A stretch of DNA of 49,795 bases from Oceanicaulis sp. BBD 1991-10 (GCA_001657295.1 LYSW01000013.1:1-49795); one strand, 5' to 3'. Counted from the stretch's first letter, positions 18,447-27,082 are shown. Made by a program: numbers and translations. The notes: a model not told the origin generated them from the letters alone.

Positions 18447-18461
18447 GTTGACAGCGTCAAC
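18447..18461. promoter_or_regulatory. Operator-like palindrome O2 of the SDR-TetR operon
   Basis: GTTGAC-AGC-GTCAAC is a perfect 6-bp inverted repeat of the same design as O1. Centre-to-centre distance is 30 bp, close to three helical turns, so bound dimers would sit on roughly the same face. It ends 13 nt before the SDR start codon, next to its ribosome binding site. Confidence 0.75.
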
Positions 18462-18474
18462 TTTGGAGATCGCG

Positions 18475-19278
18475 ATGAACGCCCGCCAGCTGCTTAAGAC
18501 GTATGGACCGGCCGCCCTGGTCACCGGCGCCAGCGACGGCATCGGCGAAGCCTTCGCGCGCGAACTGGCCAAAGCCGGGTTTGATCTGGTGATCAGCGCC
18601 CGCCGCGCCGACCGGCTGGAGGCGCTCGCAGGCGCGTTGCGCGCCGATCACGGCGTGACGATCACGCCCCTGGCGCTGGACCTGACGGAAACAGGAGCCT
18701 CGCGGGCGCTGCTGGACGCCGCGACGGCGCAGGATGCCGGCCTGTTCGTCGCCTGCGCCGGATTTGGGACCTCGGGGCCGTTTCTGAATGCTGATGTGGA
18801 CTCGGAGCTGGCGATGATCGACCTGAATTGCCGCGCCGTGACCGAGCAGGCGCATCTGATCGGACGGCACCTGGTCGCGCGCGGCCGCGGCGGGATGATC
18901 CTGATGGGCTCGCTCTTAGGCTTTCAGGGCGTGGGACGCGCGGCGAATTACGCTGCGACCAAAGCCTTTGTCCAGGTCCTCGCCGAAGGCCTGCGCATCG
19001 AGCTGGGACCGCAGGGCGTCGATGTGCTCGCCTGCGCGCCGGGCCCGGTCAGATCCGGATTTGCAGACCGGGCCGATATGCAGATGGGCGCGGCGGTTCC
19101 CGCCCGCCGCGTGCCGCGCCCGAGCCTGCGCGCGCTCGGCGGGCGCACCACGGCGCGGCCAGGCCTGTTCACCAAGCTGCTCAGCTACAGCCTGGCGGCT
19201 TTGCCTCGGGGCGCGCGATCGCGCATCCTTTCCGGCGCCATGACCGACATGACCCGCCATCAGGATGAACCAGGCTGA
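18475..19278 (+). CDS. Short-chain dehydrogenase/reductase (SDR)
   Basis: The 267-residue NAD(P)-dependent oxidoreductase has the cofactor motif TGASDGIG near residue 19, then ISARRADRLEAL, where the arginines favour NADP(H). The catalytic segment GSLLGFQGVGRAANYAATKA holds Ser and Tyr-x-x-x-Lys. The substrate is unknown; the similarity is to acyl-reductase-like SDRs of lipid metabolism. The ATG at 18475 is preceded by GGAG at 7 nt; an upstream start would run through operator O2. Its last 14 nt overlap the TetR gene, so the two are co-transcribed and the enzyme is presumably the regulator's target. Confidence 0.9.
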   Translation: MNARQLLKTYGPAALVTGASDGIGEAFARELAKAGFDLVISARRADRLEALAGALRADHGVTITPLALDLTETGASRALLDAATAQDAGLFVACAGFGTSGPFLNADVDSELAMIDLNCRAVTEQAHLIGRHLVARGRGGMILMGSLLGFQGVGRAANYAATKAFVQVLAEGLRIELGPQGVDVLACAPGPVRSGFADRADMQMGAAVPARRVPRPSLRALGGRTTARPGLFTKLLSYSLAALPRGARSRILSGAMTDMTRHQDEPG

Positions 19279-19879
19279 CCCGGCGCCGCCGCCGCTTCGC
19301 GAGCGCGTCCTTGAGCAATCGCTGAAGATCATCGAACGCTCCGGCGTCGAGCAGTTGAGCCTGCGCGCCGTCGCGCGCGATCTCGGCGTCTCCCACCAGG
19401 CGCCGTACAAGCATTTCGCGAGCCGCGATCACATCGTCGCGGCGCTGACCGCCCGCGCCTACGGCGCGTTCTCCCAGGCGTTGTCAGAGGCGTCGAAGGG
19501 CCTCGCGCCCCACGCTCGGCTCACCGCGATGGGGATCGCCTATCTCGATTACGCCGCGCAAAACCCGCTGCCCTACCGGCTGATGTTCGAAACGGCCTTG
19601 CCCTCGCCGCAAGACCATCCGGACATGCTGGCGAAGGCGCGCAACGCCTTTGAAATGCTGGTGGAGGCGCTCTCCGCCCTGCCCGAACGCGCCGGCGCGG
19701 ATCGCGCGCGCATCGAATCAGAAGCCTTGTTCATCTGGTCCAGCCTGCACGGCGCGGCCAGCCTCGCGCGGTCGCCGGCGCTCGACACGCTGTCGCTCAG
19801 CGCCGGGGTTCGTGACGGGCATGTGCGGCGGACGCTGGACGGGTTGAGCCGCGCGCTGGATCTGCCAGCGCCGGAATGA
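19265..19879 (+). CDS. TetR/AcrR-family transcriptional regulator (WHG-type C-terminal domain)
   Basis: The 204-residue protein has a TetR DNA-binding domain at about residues 10-58 with helix-turn-helix LSLRAVARDLGVSHQAPYKH, then a ligand domain with the stretch LTAMGIAYLDYAAQNPLPYR, typical of the WHG C-terminal family. It probably represses the operon by binding the two GTnGAC-N3-GTCnAC palindromes upstream of the SDR gene and releases on binding a small hydrophobic molecule; both points are inferred. It starts inside the 3' end of the SDR gene and faces the large TPR gene, whose stop lies 5 nt beyond its own. Confidence 0.92.
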   Translation: MNQADPAPPPLRERVLEQSLKIIERSGVEQLSLRAVARDLGVSHQAPYKHFASRDHIVAALTARAYGAFSQALSEASKGLAPHARLTAMGIAYLDYAAQNPLPYRLMFETALPSPQDHPDMLAKARNAFEMLVEALSALPERAGADRARIESEALFIWSSLHGAASLARSPALDTLSLSAGVRDGHVRRTLDGLSRALDLPAPE

Positions 19880-19883
19880 GGCC

Positions 19884-22800
19884 TCAGCTCGCCTCGGCGT
19901 CTTCGTCCCTGAAGCCCGCCATCAGCGTATCGGCGCGGTCCAGAGCGCCCAGCTCGGCGACCAGCGCGGACAGGCGCGCATCGCCCAGGCCGGCCGTGCG
20001 CCCGGCGACCATGGAGAAGGCGGCGGCGTGGCGGGTGCGCGCCATGGCGGGACCGTAGCGCGCCTCGATCCGGCCCATGCTGGTGTCGTCGCCGGCCAGC
20101 GCATAAGCGATCAGGGCGCGCAAGACGTCATGGGCTTCCTGATCGGAATACGCCTCGCTGTCACGCCAGCGATCGCCCAACAGCGCTTCGGTCCGCCGGC
20201 CGGCGTCGGCCCAGGACCGGGCGTCCCAGGCGATGCGGGCGCGCAGGCGGTCCACATCCGGCCCGCGATCATTGGCGATCAGCTCCAATGCGTGTTCCGT
20301 GCGGCCCAGATCGGACAGGGCGCGCGCCTGAAGCAGGCGGCGCTCATCGACCAGGGCCTGAGGCAGGCGCGCGACGCGCGTTGATTCAATGGCGCGCAAC
20401 GCCTCCTCGGGACGGTCGTCCAGGAGCTGGACGCGCGCCAGATCGGCGGCGATCTCAGCGCGCGCGAGATTGCTCATCGTGACCCGGCGCTCAAAGACCT
20501 GGTGGGACAACAGCTCCGCCGCCGGTTCGAGAAGATCGATCTCGATCAGCCGGCCCGCGATCCGGCGCGCCATGCGCAGACCGTCCGGCCCCATGGGCGT
20601 AAGGTCCTGATGCTCATACCAGAGCGACAGGGCGTCCAGCGGATCCATGCGGTCCGCACGCCCGTCCAGGAAGAGCTCGCGGAACAGGGCGCCCATATCC
20701 ACCCCCACCTGGCGCGAGACCGGGCTGTCGGGAAAACGCGTGCGGGTTTGGGACATGGTGTCCAGCGCCTGGGCGAAGCGTCCGGCGTCGGCGTAGACCG
20801 TGCCGAGCATGGCGGCGGCGCTGACCTCGACATCATCGCCTCGCCAGCGATAGCGCAGGCCCTCCAGGGCGTCGACGGCGGCGTCCGGATCGATCCGGCT
20901 TTCGGCCACTTCAAGGCGCAGCTTCTCCAATAGCGCGCGCGCCTGGATCGGCGTCCAGGGATCCGACCCGAGCGCGTCATACCGGGCCAGCGCGCCGTCG
21001 ACATCGCCGCGCGCCGCCGCCAGGCCGGCGGCGGCGAAGGTGGAGACGGCGGCGGCCTCCGGATCGGCCGGATCGGTCACGGCGGCTTCGAGAAGCGCGT
21101 CCACGGCGCCGATATCATTGGTGTTGAGCGCCGTCAGCGCCTGCCAGGCCGCGATGCGCGCCCGCCAGACCGGCTCGAAGAAGAAGATGGTGTCCGCGCC
21201 CGCGTCGAAATAGCGGCGCGCATTGGGAAAATCGCCCATCTGCGCGGCGATCAGGCCGCGCCAGGGCTGGGCCGCGGGATCATCCAGCAAGGCGGGATGC
21301 GCCAGCGCCTCCTCAGCTTCCTCGAAGCGGCCGGCCATATAATTCGCGGCGCCGCGCAGGGCGGCGACTTCCGGCGTGTTCTCCAGGGCCGGCCTCTCAG
21401 AGGCGGCCAGGGCGCTCATGGCGAGGGCTTCATGGGCCAATTCCCAGGACAACAGGAAGCGGGCATAGGCCAGAATGGCCTCGGGCTCGAGACTGGCGGC
21501 GGTCTGCTCCAGCCGGTCGCGCCCCTCGCGAAAATCCGCATCCCCGCGCCAGCGTTCAAGATCAAGGAAACCGGCGGTGACCGGACGGTCCAGGCTGGCC
21601 GCCAGAGCCGGATCCGCCGCGCGCGACAAGGCCATGCCGCCGGGACGGCTCAATTCCGCTCCGCCGGGAATGACGGTCATGTCCAGATCATCGACGAACG
21701 GCAGCAAGGCGACCCCGTGAGAGGAGGTCAAAAGCGCCGCCTCGGCGAAGCGCCGCGGCGTGATCACGCCGCGCTTCTCCCCATCCGCGGTCAAGACCAG
21801 ATAGCTGTCGCCGACCACCGGATCGGGAACGCGGACCGCGCTGCGCGCGCCATTCAAGCCGAAGCGGAGCAAAGCCGGGCGGCGGAAGCTGGTTTCACGG
21901 GCGAGGCGCACGGCGCGCGGCGGCTCGTCCAGGGTCTCCGCCAGGATCACCGTCCAGCTGGCGCCCGCGGCGCGCACATCGGCTTGGGTGGAGCCCGGCG
22001 CATCGATGCGCAGCGCGGCGAAATCTGGACCGGTGACGACGCGATAGCCGCGCACATGGCGGCTGCCGGCGGCGGCGATCTCATCGGCGTTCAGCTGGGC
22101 GCCGGCGTCGAACACGATCCAGATCGCATCGCCGCGCCGGTAAACCGCTGCGCCGGGAAGGCTGGCCCAGGGAAAGGTCAGCGCCATGTCCGACCCGTCG
22201 ACGCGCACCTGCACCGGCACGACGCCGCTTTCAGGAACCGGATCGATTTCAGGCTCGGTGATGTCAGCGTCCGCAGGCGCTTCCGCCTCTGCCGGCGCGT
22301 CCGGCTGCGTTTCGGCGACCGCGGTCTCAGACTGGGCGGCGGCGTACTCGCCCAGCGCCGCGATCAGCGCCTCCGCGCCCGCCCCGCCGGCCGGCGCGAC
22401 ATCGAGCACGACCCGGCCCGGCTCGTCCGACCAGATGCGCGCCTGCGCCTCGCCGGACAGGGCGAAGGCCAGCGCGAGGCCGTCCTCCTCCTCGATCGGG
22501 GTCACGACCTCGACGAAACGCGGCGGATCGGCGCGCAGCGAGGTCAGATCGATCTCGGCTTCGCGGGAAAACCGCAGCACCGCGCGGCCGCCCTCCTGCT
22601 CCAGCGCATAGGTGACCGCTTCGGGCCACTGGAACGCGATGCGGGTGTATTCGGTGGCTTCGCCGACCCGAACGGTTACCGGCAAGGGCGGCAATTCCGG
22701 CTCGACCGCCGCCGCCGCCGCAGCCGCGGCCGCGGCGCGGGCTTCAGCCTCGGCGCGGCGGGCCTGCTCGAAAGGGCTGACGATATCGGGAAGCGGCGCG

Positions 22801-23189
22801 CTGCCGGGCGGCGCGAGATCAATGGCGATGACGTTGTGGGAGATTGAAACCCGCGATTCCAATTCCTGATTCAGCGCCAGGCGCAGGGTGCGGCCATCGC
22901 CGTCCAGCCGCGCCATGGCGACATAGCCCGACGCGCCTTCGATCAGGCGGGTGACGTCCGCTTCGATGGCTTCAGACAGGCGCGCGATCAGAACGGCGCC
23001 GGCGGCGATTTCCGCGTCGGCGGTCAAATCTCCGCCCTCGGCCTCAGGCAGGATGACGCGAATGCGCAGCGTGTCGCCGCGCTGATCGACTTCAAAGCTC
23101 GCCGGCGCCTGCGCCAGGGCGCCCGCGCTCAAGGCGAGCGCGGCCGCGCCGGCAACCAGCAGGCTGCGCCTAACCCTCGCCGACCACAC
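19884..23189 (-). CDS. Large exported TPR protein with N-terminal AMIN-like repeats, flagellar operon
   Basis: This 1101-residue protein has an N-terminal signal sequence (RRSLLVAGAAALALSAGALA). Then come beta-rich modules (about 28-130, 170-275, 325-430), each of the form 'F-E-V-D...LRIRV...L' like AMIN/secretin-associated domains, separated by Ala-rich and Glu/Pro-rich linkers. The C-terminal half (about 560-1080) is helical and reads as degenerate tetratricopeptide repeats. Start is GTG at 23187-23189 with GGAGG at 6 nt; it overlaps the motE-like gene by 20 nt and is last in fliL-fliM-DUF6468-motE-TPR. Position suggests a periplasmic role in flagellar motor assembly or envelope attachment, but no function is established here. 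Confidence 0.8.
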   Translation of the reverse strand: MWSARVRRSLLVAGAAALALSAGALAQAPASFEVDQRGDTLRIRVILPEAEGGDLTADAEIAAGAVLIARLSEAIEADVTRLIEGASGYVAMARLDGDGRTLRLALNQELESRVSISHNVIAIDLAPPGSAPLPDIVSPFEQARRAEAEARAAAAAAAAAAVEPELPPLPVTVRVGEATEYTRIAFQWPEAVTYALEQEGGRAVLRFSREAEIDLTSLRADPPRFVEVVTPIEEEDGLALAFALSGEAQARIWSDEPGRVVLDVAPAGGAGAEALIAALGEYAAAQSETAVAETQPDAPAEAEAPADADITEPEIDPVPESGVVPVQVRVDGSDMALTFPWASLPGAAVYRRGDAIWIVFDAGAQLNADEIAAAGSRHVRGYRVVTGPDFAALRIDAPGSTQADVRAAGASWTVILAETLDEPPRAVRLARETSFRRPALLRFGLNGARSAVRVPDPVVGDSYLVLTADGEKRGVITPRRFAEAALLTSSHGVALLPFVDDLDMTVIPGGAELSRPGGMALSRAADPALAASLDRPVTAGFLDLERWRGDADFREGRDRLEQTAASLEPEAILAYARFLLSWELAHEALAMSALAASERPALENTPEVAALRGAANYMAGRFEEAEEALAHPALLDDPAAQPWRGLIAAQMGDFPNARRYFDAGADTIFFFEPVWRARIAAWQALTALNTNDIGAVDALLEAAVTDPADPEAAAVSTFAAAGLAAARGDVDGALARYDALGSDPWTPIQARALLEKLRLEVAESRIDPDAAVDALEGLRYRWRGDDVEVSAAAMLGTVYADAGRFAQALDTMSQTRTRFPDSPVSRQVGVDMGALFRELFLDGRADRMDPLDALSLWYEHQDLTPMGPDGLRMARRIAGRLIEIDLLEPAAELLSHQVFERRVTMSNLARAEIAADLARVQLLDDRPEEALRAIESTRVARLPQALVDERRLLQARALSDLGRTEHALELIANDRGPDVDRLRARIAWDARSWADAGRRTEALLGDRWRDSEAYSDQEAHDVLRALIAYALAGDDTSMGRIEARYGPAMARTRHAAAFSMVAGRTAGLGDARLSALVAELGALDRADTLMAGFRDEDAEAS

Positions 23190-23865
23190 GGCGGGCCTCC
23201 GCCTCGGCGGTCGCTTCCAGCGCTTCGGCGCGGGCGCGAAGATTGGTGGTGAGTTCCGCGGCGATGATCGGTTCGAGCTCCGCCATGACGCCGGCGAAGC
23301 GCCGCGGATTTTGGCTCTGCATCCGTTCGGCGACCAGCAGCAGCGTTTCCGGATCGCTTTGCCGGAGCGCTGAAAACACCTCGGAGACGTCGCCGGGCTC
23401 CATGATCAGATAGGCCGCGACGATTTCGCTGATCTGCGCCTCCCGGCGGTCATCGAGCTGGCCCAGCAAGCCCTGAACTTCATCGCGCAGCGTTTCCAGC
23501 GCCGCGATGCGTTCATCGACGCGCTGCTCGGCCACGATGATCAATTGCTCGCGCGTGTCGAGCGCGGCCTCGCGCTGATCGAGCTCGCGCCGGCGCTCGG
23601 CCAGATTGCGCTCCAGCCCCAGACGCGAGGCGGACGGCAATTCGCGGCGCGCGGCGTCGCGCAAAGGCGGCGGCGGCGGCAAATCGTCCGCTTCTTCCGG
23701 GTCTTCGTCTTCGACCGGCTCTTCGTCGGGCGCGGCGGCGGCGGTCGCAGAGGCATAGGCGCGCGCTTCGAAAAACGCGAAGGCGTCATCCGCCAGCGAC
23801 AGGGATTTCAAGCCGAGCAAGCCGCCCAGGAGCACCGCCAGAAGAAGAAGCGGACGCGCGCCCAT
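23170..23865 (-). CDS. motE: MotE-family flagellar protein
   Basis: The 231-residue protein has an N-terminal membrane anchor (PLLLLAVLLGGLLGLKSLSL), an acidic proline-rich stretch (about 47-70), a coiled coil (about 80-140: RNLAERRRELDQREAALDTR) and a C-terminal MgtE-N-like domain (EIVAAYLIMEPGDVSEVFSA). MotE of rhizobia is a periplasmic chaperone for MotC; relatives are encoded beside fliL/fliM across Alphaproteobacteria. It sits one base after the DUF6468 gene and overlaps the TPR gene. A motor-assembly role is likely; an exact MotE function is inferred from similarity. Confidence 0.78.
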   Translation of the reverse strand: MGARPLLLLAVLLGGLLGLKSLSLADDAFAFFEARAYASATAAAAPDEEPVEDEDPEEADDLPPPPPLRDAARRELPSASRLGLERNLAERRRELDQREAALDTREQLIIVAEQRVDERIAALETLRDEVQGLLGQLDDRREAQISEIVAAYLIMEPGDVSEVFSALRQSDPETLLLVAERMQSQNPRRFAGVMAELEPIIAAELTTNLRARAEALEATAEAEARRVVGEG

Positions 23866-23866
23866 G

Positions 23867-24292
23867 TCAGCGCAGCGCCTTCAACGCATCAAGCAGCCGG
23901 CCCTCAAGCTCGGGATCCGCCCTACGGCCGGACGTTTCGCGGGTCGCGGACGACGGCGCAGGCGACGGCGCTGAGCGTTCGCGCCGGGCCAGCACGGCCT
24001 GGGCCTGATCTTCGCCGCGATCGGTGAGAAAGCGCAGCTCGTCGGACAGGCGGCGCGCGGCCTCGACCTCGGCCTTCAACGCCGCGCCCTGCTCCTTCGA
24101 GGCCCGGTCCAACGCCGCCAGGCTGGCGCGGGCGCGGTCGACGGCGTCATTCAGATCGGTGATCGTGGCCTTTAATCCGTCCTGACCCGAGCGCAGGGCG
24201 CGCAGCCGGCGGTCCACGCGCCAGCACATCACCGCCGCAGCGGCGAGCAGGACGCAAACGAGAGCCTCATAGGCGAGCGCGGCAATACTCAT
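23867..24292 (-). CDS. DUF6468 protein, flagellar operon
   Basis: The 141-residue protein has one N-terminal span (ALAYEALVCVLLAAAAVMCW), a basic RVDRRLRALRSGQDGLK segment and a long helix with heptad character (LNDAVDRARASLAALDRASK onward), the DUF6468 layout, ending in a disordered basic tail. Function is unknown, but the family is found almost only between fliM and motE-like genes in Alphaproteobacteria, pointing to the motor. Its ATG overlaps the fliM stop (ATGA). Confidence 0.8.
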   Translation of the reverse strand: MSIAALAYEALVCVLLAAAAVMCWRVDRRLRALRSGQDGLKATITDLNDAVDRARASLAALDRASKEQGAALKAEVEAARRLSDELRFLTDRGEDQAQAVLARRERSAPSPAPSSATRETSGRRADPELEGRLLDALKALR

Positions 24293-25461
24293 GCAAACCC
24301 CATCAGCGATTTCCGTGCGGTCTTGGACAAGGGCTTGTCCAGACGAACCCCGATGTTGTGCCCGATTCGACCCATCTTGCCGTGGGTGAGCTGGATCGCG
24401 CCGCAGCGCAGCTCCACCGCGCCGTCCGGGCCCGCATCCAGCATCAGCGTGTCGCCGACCTTCAAATTCATCACGTCGCCCAAAGGCTTGCGCATTTCGT
24501 CAAGCACTGCGGAGACTTCCATTTTGGTCGACCACAACTCGGTCGCCAGGTGGCTTTCCCAGATATTGTCGCGGCCGAATTTCTCGCCCATGAACTGCTG
24601 GAGCAGCATTTTCCGGATCGGTTCGAGCGTGGCGTAGGGCAGCAGCAATTCGATGCGCCCGCCGCGATCCTCCATATCGATGCGCAGCTTGACCAGGATC
24701 GCCGCATTGGCCGGCCGGGCGATGGCCGCGAAGCGGGGATTGGTCTCGACCCGGTCCAGATCGAACTCGACCTCGGTGAGAGGCGCGAACGCGGATTTCG
24801 CGTCTTCGAGCACCACCTCGATCATGCGCTGCACCAGGGTGCGCTCGATCGTCGTGTAAGGCCGGCCTTCAACGCGCATCGCCGAGGTGCCGCGGCGGCC
24901 GCCCAGCAGCACGTCCACGATGGAATAAATCAGGTTGGAATCAACGGTCAGCAGGCCGTAATTGTCCAGCTGCCTGGCCCGGAACACCGCCAGAATGGCC
25001 GGCAAGGGGATCGAATTGAGATAATCTCCGAACCGGATGGAGGAGATATTGTCCAGGCTCACTTCGACATTGTCGGAGGTGAAATTGCGCAGGCTCGTCG
25101 TCATCAGCCGCACCAGGCGGTCGAAGACGATCTCCAGCATCGGCAGGCGCTCATAGGAGACCAGCGCAGAGTTGATGATCGCGCGGATGCCGGAGCGCTC
25201 ATTGGCTTCGTCGTCGGAAACCGAAAAGCCCAGAAGGCTGTCGATTTCTTCCTGGTTGAGAATGCGTTCAGGGCCGCTGGAGCCGGCCTGGCTGGGCACG
25301 AAGGTCTCGCCCTCCCCGCCGACCATGGCCTCCCATTCAGACGCCAGCTCATCGCCCGCATCGCCGTCGCCGTCTTCTCCGATGGAATCAAAATCCGGCT
25401 GCTCGCTGGCGGCGGCCGCCTCCCATTCGGCGGCCATGGCTTCCTGATCAACGTCGCTCAC
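24289..25461 (-). CDS. fliM: Flagellar motor switch protein FliM
   Basis: FliM is the C-ring switch subunit that binds CheY-P and, with FliG and FliN, sets rotation direction. The 390-residue protein has an acidic N-terminal extension of about 65 residues with two EWEA segments, then the conserved EIDSLLGF (72-79), the FliM middle domain (LVSYERLPMLEIVFDRLVRL, VSLDNISSIRFGDYLNSIP) and the SpoA C-terminal domain (LNLKVGDTLMLDAGPDGAVE). The EIDSLLGF CheY-docking motif is therefore internal rather than at the extreme N-terminus, which I understand occurs in related bacteria. It follows fliL by 13 nt. Confidence 0.97.
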   Translation of the reverse strand: MSDVDQEAMAAEWEAAAASEQPDFDSIGEDGDGDAGDELASEWEAMVGGEGETFVPSQAGSSGPERILNQEEIDSLLGFSVSDDEANERSGIRAIINSALVSYERLPMLEIVFDRLVRLMTTSLRNFTSDNVEVSLDNISSIRFGDYLNSIPLPAILAVFRARQLDNYGLLTVDSNLIYSIVDVLLGGRRGTSAMRVEGRPYTTIERTLVQRMIEVVLEDAKSAFAPLTEVEFDLDRVETNPRFAAIARPANAAILVKLRIDMEDRGGRIELLLPYATLEPIRKMLLQQFMGEKFGRDNIWESHLATELWSTKMEVSAVLDEMRKPLGDVMNLKVGDTLMLDAGPDGAVELRCGAIQLTHGKMGRIGHNIGVRLDKPLSKTARKSLMGFA

Positions 25462-25474
25462 GCCGGGGCCTCAC

Positions 25475-26047
25475 TTACTGCTGGATCAAGGTTTCGGGCA
25501 GGAGCACGCGCTCCACCCGCGCCGGAGCGATCACCAGATTCGTCCGGCGCAGCAATTCCGCGCGCAGGCGGAACGTGCCCATGGAGCCGTTGACGTCCTC
25601 CACCCGCAAGGTGCGCAGGAATTCCACATAGGTGTCGCTCAGATGCTGCTGCACGTCCTCGCGCTGGATCAGATCGCCGACAGACGGGTCGGCATGGACC
25701 AGCACGATTTGCAGCTTCAAGAGCGCCGCATTGCGCCCGCCGCTGTCGATATCGACCACCACCTCCATGGGCGGGGTCTCTTCCATTTCGAAATAGGCGA
25801 CCGCCTGCTCGGCCTCGGCTTCGGCCTCGCTGAGCAGCTCGGACTGTTCGCCCTCCGCCTCCGCAACGGCCTCGTCTCCGCCGCCGCCCAGAAACATCAG
25901 CGCGCCGGCGACGCCGGCGAGGATCACGATGACCGCGGGCAGGCCGATGAACAGGATGAGTTTTTTCATCCCGCCCTTTTTGGCGTCCTCGCCGCCTTCT
26001 TCGCCTTCTTCGGTCTCGTCCAGCTCGTCCTCAGCCTCGTCGGCCAT
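25475..26047 (-). CDS. fliL: Flagellar basal body-associated protein FliL
   Basis: FliL is a single-span inner-membrane protein around the stator. The 190-residue product has a very acidic cytoplasmic N-terminus (DEAEDELDETEEGEEGGED), a KK-flanked span (KLILFIGLPAVIVILAGVAG), an acidic linker and the C-terminal periplasmic stomatin-like FliL domain (LKLQIVLVHADPSVGDLIQR). The ATG at 26045-26047 has AGGAGA 8-9 nt upstream. It heads the fliL-fliM-DUF6468-motE-TPR unit and is divergent from flgF. Confidence 0.94.
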   Translation of the reverse strand: MADEAEDELDETEEGEEGGEDAKKGGMKKLILFIGLPAVIVILAGVAGALMFLGGGGDEAVAEAEGEQSELLSEAEAEAEQAVAYFEMEETPPMEVVVDIDSGGRNAALLKLQIVLVHADPSVGDLIQREDVQQHLSDTYVEFLRTLRVEDVNGSMGTFRLRAELLRRTNLVIAPARVERVLLPETLIQQ

Positions 26048-26096
26048 GGCCCGATTCTCCTGATTTCACGGCGCAATCCGCCTGTGTCGAGACCCA

Positions 26097-26117
26097 TTAA
26101 CCCGTGGTGCGGTTAAC
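26097..26117 (-). promoter_or_regulatory. Two TTAAC elements upstream of fliL (candidate CtrA sites)
   Basis: TTAAC occurs at 26097-26101 and 26113-26117, 16 bp apart and 50-70 nt before the fliL start. The second reads CGTTAACCGC on the minus strand, the same 10-mer repeated upstream of fliQ. fliLM of Caulobacter is CtrA-dependent, so a like role is inferred; the spacing is not the canonical N7. Confidence 0.42.
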
Positions 26118-26171
26118 GATCCGTTTGGAAACGGCCCCAAGTGGGCAGAAATTGCCGCCAAGCCCGCCAGG

Positions 26172-26198
26172 CGGGCAAAAGCGCGCCGGGCAAGCGCG
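26172..26198. promoter_or_regulatory. Tandem CGGGCAA repeats, possible enhancer for the sigma-54 promoter
   Basis: CGGGCAAAAGCGCG (26172-26185) and CGGGCAAGCGCG (26187-26198) are near-identical neighbours 43-69 bp upstream of the sigma-54 promoter. They loosely resemble the ftr elements bound by the enhancer-binding protein FlbD at Caulobacter class III/IV flagellar promoters. FlbD binding is inference. Confidence 0.38.
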
Positions 26199-26240
26199 AC
26201 CCACCGCGACTCAAACTCAACAAAAACAATGCGTTAACCA

Positions 26241-26255
26241 TGGCACGCCGCTTGC
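26241..26255 (+). promoter_or_regulatory. Sigma-54 promoter of flgF-flgG-flgA-flgH
   Basis: TGGCACGCCGCTTGC matches the sigma-54 -24/-12 consensus TGGCACG-N4-TTGC without mismatch. It lies 72 nt before the flgF ATG, giving a predicted start near 26267 and a leader of about 60 nt. An extended CtrA-like half-site TTAACCAT (26234-26241) overlaps its upstream edge. Hook and rod operons of Caulobacter use RpoN promoters of this kind. Confidence 0.88.
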
Positions 26256-26327
26256 GCACGCAAAGAGCGTCGGGCCGCGGGAGAAGCCGCAGCCTTCGCG
26301 CACCGCCAGAAGGAGGCTTTCTGCGCC

Positions 26328-27062
26328 ATGGACAACACGATGTTGATCGGGCTGACGCGTCAGCTGACCTTGCGCCGCGCCATGGACGTGGCCGCGAACA
26401 ATATCGCCAACGCCCAGACATCCGGCTTTAAAGCCGAGCGCGTCATGTTGTCGGAAAACACCGACAGCCGCGCCCGCCATATCGACGGCCCTGACCGGGT
26501 CGCCTTCGTGGACGAGTGGGCGCTGGGCCGGGATTTCACCCAGGGCGTGCTCAGCCATACCGGCCGCCCGCTGGACATGGCGCTCGAGGGTGAGGGCTTT
26601 TTCACCTTGCAGACCGAGGCTGGCGAGCGCTTCACCCGCGACGGGCGCTTCACCCTGAACGCGCTGGGCGAGCTGACCGCTTCGGACGGCGCGCAGGTGC
26701 TCGACGAGAACGGCCAGCCCATCGTGCTCGACCCTCAGGGCGGCGAGATCTCCATTGATCAGACCGGCATGGTCAGCCAGGGCGGCGTTCAGGGCCAGCG
26801 CCTGGGACTGGCCGTCTTTGAGGACGCCGCGCTGCTGCAGAAGACCGGCGATAATCGCTTCAGCGCGCCGGAAGACGCCGAGCGCATGGCCGACGCGATC
26901 CCGCTGGTGCGCCAGGGGCATAGCGAAAGCTCGAATGTGCGCGCCATGACCGAAATCACCCGGATGATGGAAGTGAGCCGGGCCTACGCCTCGGTCACCC
27001 GCATGATCCGCGACGCCGACGAATTGAGCCGCAAGGCGATCGAACGCCTTGGCCGGCCCTAA
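26328..27062 (+). CDS. flgF: Flagellar basal-body rod protein FlgF
   Basis: FlgF is a proximal/distal rod junction subunit. The 244-residue protein has the axial N-terminal motif RAMDVAANNIANAQTSGFKA, the central GRPLDMALEGEGFFTLQTEA and the C-terminal ESSNVRAMTEITRMMEVSRA. The ATG is preceded by AAGGAGG at 12 nt. It is the first gene behind the sigma-54 promoter, followed by flgG after 20 nt. Confidence 0.97.
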   Translation: MDNTMLIGLTRQLTLRRAMDVAANNIANAQTSGFKAERVMLSENTDSRARHIDGPDRVAFVDEWALGRDFTQGVLSHTGRPLDMALEGEGFFTLQTEAGERFTRDGRFTLNALGELTASDGAQVLDENGQPIVLDPQGGEISIDQTGMVSQGGVQGQRLGLAVFEDAALLQKTGDNRFSAPEDAERMADAIPLVRQGHSESSNVRAMTEITRMMEVSRAYASVTRMIRDADELSRKAIERLGRP

Positions 27063-27082
27063 CGCGTAACAAGGAGGACGCC

